A DNA stretch of 64,000 bases from Stenotrophomonas sp. Ste86 (GTDB lineage: Bacteria > Pseudomonadota > Gammaproteobacteria > Xanthomonadales > Xanthomonadaceae): contig NZ_JALJRW010000004.1 of assembly GCF_024519465.1 (NCBI RefSeq), positions 1-64,000 of the forward strand. Reading direction: 5' to 3'. A model generated the notes under the pieces. It was not told the origin of the DNA. It saw only the letters and a program-made list of their open reading frames with translations, and searched no databases. The position numbers and the translations under genes are program-made. Of this stretch, positions 57,225 through 64,000 are shown piece after piece. How positions within the stretch are numbered: position 1 is the first letter of the stretch; each line of letters begins with the position of its first letter.

Positions 57225-60200
57225 ATGAAGCGAATGCTGATCAATGCCACGCAGGCCGAAGAGCTGCGGGTAGCCATCGTGGATGGCCAGACGCTGTACG
57301 ACATCGACATCGAACAGCCGTCCAAGGAACAGAAGAAGTCGAACATCTACAAGGGCCGCATCACGCGCCTTGAACCTTCGCTGGAAGCGGCCTTCGTCGA
57401 GTACGGTGCCGACCGCCATGGCTTCCTGCCGCTGAAGGAAATCTCCCGCGATTACTTCCAGGCTGGCGTCGACCCGAACAAGGCCGGCATCCGCGAGCTG
57501 CTGCGCGAGGGCCAGGAAGTGGTGGTCCAGGTCGACAAGGAAGAGCGTGGCAACAAGGGCGCCGCCCTGACCACGTTCATCTCCCTGGCCGGCCGCTACA
57601 TGGTGCTGATGCCGAACTCGCCCACTGCCGGCGGCGTCTCGCGTCGCATCGAGGGTGAAGACCGCGCCGCGCTGAAGGAAGCGCTGGACAAGCTGAACAT
57701 CCCCGACGACATGGGCGTGATCATCCGCACCGCCGGCGTCGGCCGCGATGCCGAAGAGCTGCAGTGGGACCTGGATTACCTGCTGCAGGTGTGGAAGGCC
57801 ATCGCCGAAGCGGCGCTGACCAAGCCGGCCGCGTTCCTGATCTACCAGGAGTCGCGCCTGATCGTGCGCGCCCTGCGCGACTACCTGCGCGCCGACGTCG
57901 GCGAGATCCTGGTGGACACCCAGGAGCTGTACGACACCGCCCGTGAGTTCATGCAGCAGGTGATGCCGCAGACCCTGCGCAAGCTCAAGCATTACACCGA
58001 CGACATCCCGCTGTTCAACCGCTTCCAGATCGAATCGCAGATCGAAGGCGCGTATGAGCGCAACGTGCGCCTGCCGTCCGGCGGCTCGATCGTGGTCGAC
58101 CAGACCGAAGCGCTGACCGCCATCGACGTCAACTCCTCGCGCGCCACCAAGGGCAGCGACATCGAGGACACCGCCTTCCAGACCAATCTGGAAGCGGCTG
58201 AAGAAGTGGCCCGCCAGCTGCGCCTGCGCGACCTTGGCGGCCTGGTGGTCATCGACTTCATCGACATGGCCTCCAACAAGCACCAGCGTGAAGTCGAGAA
58301 CCGCCTGCAGAACGCGCTCAAGTACGACCGTGCGCGCGTGCAGCTGGGCCGCATCTCGCGCTTCGGCCTGATGGAAATGAGCCGCCAGCGCCTGCGTCCG
58401 AGCCTGGGGGAATCCAGCCAGATCGTGTGCCCGCGTTGCGACGGTCATGGCCGCATGCGCAGCGTCGAGTCGATGTCGCTGTCGATCATCCGCGTGGCCG
58501 AAGAGCATGCGATGAAGGAGAACACCGGGCAGGTGCTGGTCCAGGCCCCGGTGGAAATCGCCAACTACCTGCTCAACGAGAAGCGCAGCGCCCTGCGCGA
58601 GATCGAACAGCGCCATGACGCGCCGATCGTGATCGTCGCCGACGAACAGCTGCATACCCCGCACTACGAAGTCACCCGCCTGCGCGAGAACGAGCTGGGC
58701 GAAGAAAGCGGCAAGCCGAGCTACCAGCGCGGCACCCCGCGCAAGCTGCCGGTACACGCGCTGACCAAGGCCCAGCTGAACATCCCGGCTGCCCCGGTGG
58801 TGACCCAGGTCAAGCACAGCCAGCCGGCCCCGGTGCGCGAAGCGCCGGAACCGGAAGCCGCGCCGATCCCGGTCGCCCCTGTAGTGGTGGCCGCACCGGC
58901 CGCCACCGGCGTGGTCGGTTGGCTCAAGCGCATCTTCGGCGGCGAGCCGGCCCCGGCCGCTGCACCGCAGCCGAGCGGTCGTCCTGCCCAGGACGGCAAC
59001 CGCAACAACCGCAACAAGGATCGCAACAAGGACCGCAACGGCGGTCGTCGCGATGAGCGTGGCGAGCGTGGCGGCAACGGTCAGGGCCAGGCCCAGGGCC
59101 GCGGCAACAAGGACCGCGCCGAGCGTGGCGAACGTGGCGGCAAGAACGAGCGCCGCGACGAGCGTCGCCAGGACGTGGCCGCACCGGCCGCAGCCGCTGC
59201 ACAGGTGCAGGCACCGGGCCAGGGCAAGCCGCGCGGTGAGCAGCAGCCCAAGCAGCCGCGCAACGAACAGCAGCAGCCCAAGCTGAAGCAGCCCCGCCAG
59301 AACCAGAACCCGCAGCAGCCCAAGCCGCAGCAGGGTGAGGGTGACAAGCCGGCCGCCAGCGAGAGGCCGGCCCGTCAGCCACAGGCCGATGCGCCCAGGC
59401 CGGTCGACACCGCCGCACCCGTCGCCGATGCCGCCGTGCTTGCCGCCGCGGCGGTGACCGGTGCCGACGGCGTCGCGCCGCATGCAGCGGTACAGCAGGA
59501 CGACAGTGCCCCGCACGCAGCCTCCGCTGCGACCGAGGAAGCCGCGCTGACCACCGGTGAAGCCGGTGAGCAGACCGACGGCCCGGGCAATGCCGACGAC
59601 GCCAACGGTGATGGCGGCTCGCGTCGTCGTCGCGGCCGTCGCGGTGGCCGTCGCCGTCGTCGTGGCAATGGCGACTCGGCAACGGGCAGCGAAGGCTTGA
59701 ACGATGACGCCGGTCTGGACGACGACGGTGACGACCAGGATGGCGACCAGGACGGTGCAGATGCCGCCCGGGCCGAACGTCCGGCCGCCAACAACGGTCA
59801 GCCACAGCCGGAGTTCGACTTCGACGACGACAGCGGCAATGCGCCGGCCCCGGCCGCACCGGTCCAGGCCCCGCGCCCGGCCCCGGTGGCTGCTGTCGCC
59901 GCCGCTGCACCGCTGGCCGTGGTGAGCAGCCCGGTGGTGACCGCCGGCCACGCCGAGGCCAGCCCGGCCCCGGAAGCGGCCGCACCGTCGTACACCGACC
60001 GCGTGCCGTTCGTGGAATCGCCGACGCCGGCGCCGGCCGTGGTGCAGACCCCGAAGCCGGCGGCCGCGCCGCATGCCGAAGCGCCGAAGGCTGCCTACGC
60101 TGCCCCGGTTGTCGAGACGCCGAAGGCGGTTGAAGCCGCTCCGGTGGTCGAGACCCCGAAGGCCGTTGAAGCTGCCCCGGTTGTCCAAGCCCCGAAGGCG

Positions 60201-60806
60201 GTTGAAGCCGCTCCGGTTGTCGAGGCCCCGAAGGCCGTTGAAGCTGCCCGGGTTGTCGAAACCCCGAAGGCGGTTGAAGCTGCCCCGGTTGTCGAGACCC
60301 CGAAGGCGGTTGAAGCTGCTCCGGTTGTCGAGACCCCGAAGGCCGTTGAAGCTGCCCCGGCTGTCGAGACCCCGAAGGCCGTTGAAGCCGCTCCGGTTGT
60401 CGAGACCCCGAAGGCGGTTGAAGCCGCTCCGGTTGTCGAGACCCCGAAGGCCGTTGAAGCTGCCCCGGTTGTCGAGGCGCCGAAGACTGTCGAGGCGGCA
60501 CCCGCCGCCGTGACCGTCGACGCCAGCCACGACGCCCGTCCGGTGCAGTCGAGCATGCTCGACGCCGCGGTCGATCCGATCCAGGCAGCGCCGGAAAAGG
60601 TGGCACCGGCTCCGGCCGCCCGTGTCGAGGCCGCCCCGGTGGTGCACAACGGCCAGCTGTTCGGCACTGCCGCCAGTGACGCCCCGGCAAGCACCGATGC
60701 AGCCGCCCAGGCCGCACAGGCCGAGGCCCGCGAGGACATCCCGACCGATGTCGCGCAGACCGACGCCACCGACAAGCAGGATCAGGAAAGGAACGACAAG
60801 GCCTGA
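57225..60806 (+). CDS. rne: Ribonuclease E
   Basis: 1193 residues. Endonuclease that starts mRNA decay and matures rRNA and tRNA, and scaffolds the degradosome. The catalytic half (about 1-530) has the S1 domain ([21 protein letters not shown]), DNase I-like [10 protein letters not shown] and [12 protein letters not shown] with the two metal-binding Asp, and the Zn-link CPRCDGHG near residue 406. The C-terminal half is disordered. It has Arg/Asn-rich RNA-binding segments ([33 protein letters not shown]), an acidic stretch, and then eleven 12-residue repeats (about 961-1092). It is divergent from rluC with a long leader. Confidence 0.96.
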   Translation: MKRMLINATQAEELRVAIVDGQTLYDIDIEQPSKEQKKSNIYKGRITRLEPSLEAAFVEYGADRHGFLPLKEISRDYFQAGVDPNKAGIRELLREGQEVVVQVDKEERGNKGAALTTFISLAGRYMVLMPNSPTAGGVSRRIEGEDRAALKEALDKLNIPDDMGVIIRTAGVGRDAEELQWDLDYLLQVWKAIAEAALTKPAAFLIYQESRLIVRALRDYLRADVGEILVDTQELYDTAREFMQQVMPQTLRKLKHYTDDIPLFNRFQIESQIEGAYERNVRLPSGGSIVVDQTEALTAIDVNSSRATKGSDIEDTAFQTNLEAAEEVARQLRLRDLGGLVVIDFIDMASNKHQREVENRLQNALKYDRARVQLGRISRFGLMEMSRQRLRPSLGESSQIVCPRCDGHGRMRSVESMSLSIIRVAEEHAMKENTGQVLVQAPVEIANYLLNEKRSALREIEQRHDAPIVIVADEQLHTPHYEVTRLRENELGEESGKPSYQRGTPRKLPVHALTKAQLNIPAAPVVTQVKHSQPAPVREAPEPEAAPIPVAPVVVAAPAATGVVGWLKRIFGGEPAPAAAPQPSGRPAQDGNRNNRNKDRNKDRNGGRRDERGERGGNGQGQAQGRGNKDRAERGERGGKNERRDERRQDVAAPAAAAAQVQAPGQGKPRGEQQPKQPRNEQQQPKLKQPRQNQNPQQPKPQQGEGDKPAASERPARQPQADAPRPVDTAAPVADAAVLAAAAVTGADGVAPHAAVQQDDSAPHAASAATEEAALTTGEAGEQTDGPGNADDANGDGGSRRRRGRRGGRRRRRGNGDSATGSEGLNDDAGLDDDGDDQDGDQDGADAARAERPAANNGQPQPEFDFDDDSGNAPAPAAPVQAPRPAPVAAVAAAAPLAVVSSPVVTAGHAEASPAPEAAAPSYTDRVPFVESPTPAPAVVQTPKPAAAPHAEAPKAAYAAPVVETPKAVEAAPVVETPKAVEAAPVVQAPKAVEAAPVVEAPKAVEAARVVETPKAVEAAPVVETPKAVEAAPVVETPKAVEAAPAVETPKAVEAAPVVETPKAVEAAPVVETPKAVEAAPVVEAPKTVEAAPAAVTVDASHDARPVQSSMLDAAVDPIQAAPEKVAPAPAARVEAAPVVHNGQLFGTAASDAPASTDAAAQAAQAEAREDIPTDVAQTDATDKQDQERNDKA
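60105..60500 (+). repeat. Eleven in-frame 36-bp tandem repeats in rne
   Basis: 396 bp encode eleven copies of [12 protein letters not shown] with small changes (for example ET to EA, one RVV, one PAV, one KT). The unit is exactly 36 bp, so copy-number changes keep the frame. It is in the non-catalytic tail. Confidence 0.95.
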
Positions 60807-60831
60807 TCCCGCCCACGCGGTACGCAACACC

Positions 60832-60862
60832 CAGACAGCGGCCTTCGGGCCGCTGTCTGCGT
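60832..60862 (+). terminator. Probable rne terminator
   Basis: A perfect 12-bp stem (60832-60843 with 60848-60859, TTCG tetraloop) is followed by CGTTTGG. The T-run is short, but the stem is strong. Confidence 0.7.
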
Positions 60863-60896
60863 TTGGGGATCACGGAGGCTGTGGCATGCTCGGCCG

Positions 60897-61325
60897 ATGC
60901 TGCGATCCATCTCCCTGCCCGCCTGTGTGTTGTTGCTCTGCACGGTGGCTGCGTGCCGCCCTGCCCCTGCGCCGGCGCCTCCCCTCAGCGACGCGGCCAT
61001 CGCGGTACGCGATGCATTGCCGGAGGATCGGTTCCGCGGCCAACTCGGCGGCGCGCCCGTGGAACTGCTGGCGCGGGACTGCAAGGTGTTCGGGGTCGCG
61101 CGCGGGCCTGGCCAGGACGTCACCTTGACCGAAGTGCTGGCGCCGGAGCCCTATCCGTTCTTTACCGGCTGCGAGCGGCAGTCGCTGCGCGAAGAGGACG
61201 GTGCAGTGATTGCGGTGCTGGGTCGCCGTGCGTTCGGTGCGGGCGGCTGCTGCGCCACGGGCGGCACCTGGCGGACGCGCAATGGACAGACCTGGGAGAA
61301 GATCAGCGGGCAGGCGATTCCGTAG
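60897..61325 (+). CDS. Small lipoprotein, unknown function
   Basis: 142 residues. Signal peptide with lipobox VAAC (lipidated Cys20), then a Pro-rich linker and a compact domain with RFRGQLGGAPVELLARDCKVFGV, FFTGCERQSLREEDGAVIAVLGRRAFGAGGCCATGGTW. Four cysteines in the mature part suggest disulphides. No family is recognised. It is a single gene between rne and a convergent EEP gene. Confidence 0.7.
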   Translation: MLRSISLPACVLLLCTVAACRPAPAPAPPLSDAAIAVRDALPEDRFRGQLGGAPVELLARDCKVFGVARGPGQDVTLTEVLAPEPYPFFTGCERQSLREEDGAVIAVLGRRAFGAGGCCATGGTWRTRNGQTWEKISGQAIP

Positions 61326-61358
61326 CGCGTTTGCGTTTCCGGACACCGGGTGGAATGC

Positions 61359-61381
61359 AGCCACGCATGCCGTGGCTCTAC
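61359..61381 (-). repeat. SMAG palindrome
   Basis: AGCCACGC/CGTGGCT arms ending in CTAC, in the short gap between the lipoprotein gene and the convergent EEP gene. Confidence 0.75.
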
Positions 61382-61407
61382 CGGGCCGTCCGCCGCGTCG
61401 GCGCGTT

Positions 61408-62337
61408 TCAGGGCGTGCTGGCGGCCGGGGTGCCCGGCGACGGGGCGAACTGCAGGCGCGTCCACACCCCGTAGTGGTCCGATGCCCAGCGCCCTTCGGC
61501 GTAGGGCTGGTCGAACAGGATCTTCGCTTCGCGGGCGAGCAGCCGGTCCTGCTGGAAGAAAATGTGGTCGATGCGCGACGGCGCCTGGTAATAGTGCCGG
61601 TTGAGCGTACTGACCTGGGCCAGTTCGTTGTTGACGTGCACGCTGCCGAAGCTGTCGCCGTACTGGTTGCGCAGCGCGCTCAGGTCGCCGGCATCCACCA
61701 GCGCGTTGAAGTCGCCGGCGATCACCACCGGGGCATCACCGGCGGTACCGGCAATGAAGGTGAGCAGATCGGCGACCTGTTCGGCACGGATGCGGCTGCC
61801 GGTTTCGTCCGAGCGTTCGTTGAGATGGGTGGCGTAGACATTCACCGGCCTGCCGTCCACGTCGATGCGCAGATGCGCGACGGTGCGGTAGTCGCCCCGC
61901 GGCGCGAGCAGATGGTCGTTGCGCGCCAGCACCTTGCGCCGGGTCAGCAGCGCGTTGCCATAGCGCTTGAAGCGCCCCGGCGGATCGGTGGACACGAACT
62001 GGTAGTCGTAGCCGAGCCGACGTGCCAGCCACGCGGCCTGGTTGCGCACGTTCGGCTTCTGGATCACTTCCTGCAGCGCGATCGCATCGGGGCGCAGCGC
62101 CTGCAGCTCGCGCAGGATCACCTTGCGCCGCGCCGGCCAGTTTTCCCGGTCGTGATGCAGGTTGAAGGTGACCATGCTCATGCCCGGCCCGGCGCTGGCC
62201 GCCGTACCCGGCGCCGTCGTGACCGCCGCAACCGGTGTCGGCTCGGCCGCGTGCACGACGCCGCTGAGCAGGCACGCCACGGCCAGGGCATGGACAAACG
62301 CACAGCGCGCGCGTGCAGTGAAAGCAGACGTCCGCAT
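61408..62337 (-). CDS. Exported endonuclease/exonuclease/phosphatase family protein
   Basis: 309 residues. Signal peptide (about 1-31, ALAVACLLSGVVHAAE), a short linker, and the EEP domain (about 53-298). Catalytic motifs are intact: VTFNLHHDRENW, AIALQEV, YATHLNERSDETGSRIRAEQ, VVIAGDFNAL, SRIDHIFF and a final WASDHYGVWT. Such proteins hydrolyse phosphodiesters of nucleic acids or phosphoinositides, or are sphingomyelinase-like; the substrate here is unknown. The ATG overlaps the stop of the upstream glycosidase (TAATG), so the two are coupled. Compare the degenerate paralogue at 48562. Confidence 0.86.
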   Translation of the reverse strand: MRTSAFTARARCAFVHALAVACLLSGVVHAAEPTPVAAVTTAPGTAASAGPGMSMVTFNLHHDRENWPARRKVILRELQALRPDAIALQEVIQKPNVRNQAAWLARRLGYDYQFVSTDPPGRFKRYGNALLTRRKVLARNDHLLAPRGDYRTVAHLRIDVDGRPVNVYATHLNERSDETGSRIRAEQVADLLTFIAGTAGDAPVVIAGDFNALVDAGDLSALRNQYGDSFGSVHVNNELAQVSTLNRHYYQAPSRIDHIFFQQDRLLAREAKILFDQPYAEGRWASDHYGVWTRLQFAPSPGTPAASTP

Positions 62338-64000
62338 TACTGTGCCTTGCGTTCTGCGCGACGTACCGAAGACGGCACGTCGATCTCGACCTTGGCCGGC
62401 ACCTGGGTGATGCGCAGCTCGCCATTCAACCACTGTGCCGGTTCGCCGTTGACCAGGGTGTCGCCCGGTTCGCCACTGTACGGCCAGCGCAGGATGACCC
62501 CGCCCTGCGGCGGCACCACGCCGGCCGCGACCTCCAGCACCAGCTGCTTGTCGCTACGGCTCAATGCGTAGCTGAGCTGCCCGTTCGGCGTACGCAGGCC
62601 TTTGATCGCCACGCCTTTGCCATCCAGCCAGCGCGACGGCACGCCGGCGGCGAGCACCAGGCTGTCGTCGACATCACGGTTGTAGGCGAACATGTCCAGC
62701 GCCGAGCGCACGAAGTCCGAGGCCACCCAGGCATGCGGCAGGTCGCCGACGAAGAACGGCTTGCGCGGTGTATGCGAGACCACTTCGGCCCACTGGTTCC
62801 AGGCCTGCGGCGCGCGGTCCTTGAAGAAGAACTCGGTGGCCTGCCAGGCGCGGTCGCGCCAGCCCAGGCGCACGAACGCGGCCACGTTGCGCCACTCGTA
62901 GGGGGTGTAGTCCTTCCACTCGCGCTTGCCGTCGCGGCGTTCCACGAACTGCGTCCAGTACCGCTCGAAGGTGTTGTCCAGGTACGGCTGTGGCAGGCGC
63001 CCCTGTTCGCCACCCGGGGCCAGCGCGATGGTGGTCGAGGTGGCGTCGAAATCGCCCAGCTCGGCCGAACCGGGCAGGTAGTCGATCTTGTGCTGGGCCA
63101 CCGCCGCCTGCAGCGAGGCCGCGAGGTCGTCACGGAACTGGTCGCGCGAGGCGCTGATCTGCATGGCCTCGGCCTTGCCCAGCGTGCTGGCGATGATCGC
63201 CGCATCCTTGTAGCCGCGCAGCGCCCAGAAATTGTCCCAGTACGAATGCATCGGCTTGGCCGAGTAGCCTTCGTGGCTGATCGACACCGGCATCATCCCG
63301 TAAAAGGCCGGGTTGCGCGCGCGGTTCTCCTCGGTGCGCTCGCTCAGGCGCAGCTGCTCCATGTAACCGTAGGCGCCCTGCACGTGCGGCCACATCGCCT
63401 CCAGGAAGGTGCTGTCGCCGGTATAGCGCCAGTACTCGGCAATGTTGAAGATCAGCTCGCCATGGCTGTCGTTCTCCGGCACCGGATCGCTGCCGCGCGG
63501 ATCCACGCAGCACGGCACCTTGCCGTTGTCGAACTGATGCGGCGCATACCAGCTGACGTACTCGCGCACCGCATCGCTGCGGCCCATGCGCAGCAGGCCT
63601 TCGGAAATCATCGCGCCGTCGCGGATCCAGCTGCGCGAATACGACCGCGTGCCCGGCTGGATGCTCGGGCCGATCCGCGAGATCAGCATGTGCGCCAGCG
63701 CGGTGCGCAGGGTGTCGGCCAGCGGCTTGCCGGCGGCGGGCACCTGCAGGGTCACCTGGTCCAGCTTGGTGCGCCACATCGAGGCCACGGTCTGCTGCGC
63801 CTTGGCCGCGTCGAAGTCCTTGGGCATGGTCCACGCGCCGGTCTGCGGCAGCACCAGCGCGACCTCGCGGCTCTGGCCCGGTTCCAGCTTCCAGCGGTAC
63901 ACCAGTGCGCCGGAGGCCAGGCCGGTGGGATCGCGGACCTCGGTGGTGGTCGGCAGCTTGCCGCTGGCCAGGTGCACCACGTCCAGCTTGCTGTCGAAGG
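62337..64000 (-). CDS. Six-hairpin glycosidase-like protein (5' end beyond window)
   Basis: At least 554 residues; the reading frame is open at the right edge, so the N-terminus is missing. An (alpha/alpha)6-type catalytic region includes YSRSWIRDGAMISEGLLRMG, ENDSHGELIFNIAEYWRYTGD, HSYWDNFWALRGYKDAA and FFKDRAPQAWNQWAEV, with Asp and Glu residues that could be catalytic. A beta-rich C-terminal domain follows. It resembles proteins in xanthomonads annotated as glycosidases or discoidin-domain proteins. The carbohydrate substrate is unknown. The downstream EEP gene overlaps by 1 nt. Confidence 0.72.
   Translation of the reverse strand, partial: FDSKLDVVHLASGKLPTTTEVRDPTGLASGALVYRWKLEPGQSREVALVLPQTGAWTMPKDFDAAKAQQTVASMWRTKLDQVTLQVPAAGKPLADTLRTALAHMLISRIGPSIQPGTRSYSRSWIRDGAMISEGLLRMGRSDAVREYVSWYAPHQFDNGKVPCCVDPRGSDPVPENDSHGELIFNIAEYWRYTGDSTFLEAMWPHVQGAYGYMEQLRLSERTEENRARNPAFYGMMPVSISHEGYSAKPMHSYWDNFWALRGYKDAAIIASTLGKAEAMQISASRDQFRDDLAASLQAAVAQHKIDYLPGSAELGDFDATSTTIALAPGGEQGRLPQPYLDNTFERYWTQFVERRDGKREWKDYTPYEWRNVAAFVRLGWRDRAWQATEFFFKDRAPQAWNQWAEVVSHTPRKPFFVGDLPHAWVASDFVRSALDMFAYNRDVDDSLVLAAGVPSRWLDGKGVAIKGLRTPNGQLSYALSRSDKQLVLEVAAGVVPPQGGVILRWPYSGEPGDTLVNGEPAQWLNGELRITQVPAKVEIDVPSSVRRAERKAQ

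Noticed and set aside
56949-60830. A 1293-codon open frame on the minus strand opposite rne
   Set aside because: It mirrors the high-GC repeat-rich rne gene; composition is Gly/Arg-rich shadow coding with no family similarity. The rne frame has clear catalytic motifs.

Overview
The window is chromosomal DNA from a high-GC gammaproteobacterium of the Xanthomonadaceae, most likely Stenotrophomonas. The evidence is the protein families, the housekeeping gene order (purB, ribosomal oxygenase, sucA-sucB-lpdA; rluC facing away from rne; nfuA next to a membrane repeat protein) and above all the dozens of short palindromes headed by GTAG between genes. These are the SMAG/GTAG repetitive extragenic palindromes known from Stenotrophomonas maltophilia. 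I saw no rRNA, tRNA, CRISPR, transposase or prophage gene. Nearly all of the window is core chromosome, with small accessory pieces.

Layout. 0.2-13.4 kb: energy and purine metabolism, with class II fumarase (fumC, minus), a CorC/CNNM membrane protein, purB, a RoxA-type ribosomal oxygenase with an acidic tail, a GNAT protein, then sucA, sucB and lpdA of the 2-oxoglutarate dehydrogenase complex. 13.4-17.3 kb: palindrome arrays around two small coupled genes, dnaB (perfect DnaA box upstream) and a flavin reductase. 17.3-24.3 kb: asparagine synthetase 3 nt behind a fused alpha-beta thiamine-diphosphate dehydrogenase E1, a GNAT protein, a glycine-zipper protein, DUF6116 and a TatD nuclease. 24.3-33.2 kb: DHA2 efflux pump with divergent LysR regulator, tcdA, a membrane-anchored class II-like cytochrome c, a SlyB-like lipoprotein, a cold-shock gene broken by an amber codon, DUF456, phospholipase PldA, ArsC, GST and a LysE exporter. 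33.3-42.5 kb: class I fumarase, an ECF41 sigma factor with its carboxymuconolactone-decarboxylase partner, an ABC exporter, fpr, glutathione peroxidase and an M3 peptidase. 42.6-51.3 kb: a TPR protein, cfa, lipoproteins, a 58-residue protein behind a near-perfect sigma-54 promoter, a rhomboid protease and POT peptide transporter, an EEP-fold pseudoenzyme, sodA, and a secreted RNase overlapping its barstar. 51.6-64 kb: transmembrane repetitive protein, nfuA, phhB, a TonB-like lipoprotein, zupT, rluC, rne with a repeat-expanded tail, and a glycosidase coupled to a second EEP enzyme, cut by the window edge.

How the genes work together. Several loci serve the TCA cycle and redox defence: two unrelated fumarases (iron-sulphur and metal-free), the 2-oxoglutarate dehydrogenase set, superoxide dismutase, glutathione peroxidase, Fpr and NfuA. 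The strongest regulatory signals are two identical TGTCACA-N16-CGTCCTCC promoters, one before the ECF41 sigma gene and one before its partner. Next are the sigma-54 promoter of the 58-residue gene, the DnaA box upstream of dnaB, a 20-bp operator-like palindrome before fpr, and a hairpin that covers the rne ribosome-binding site.
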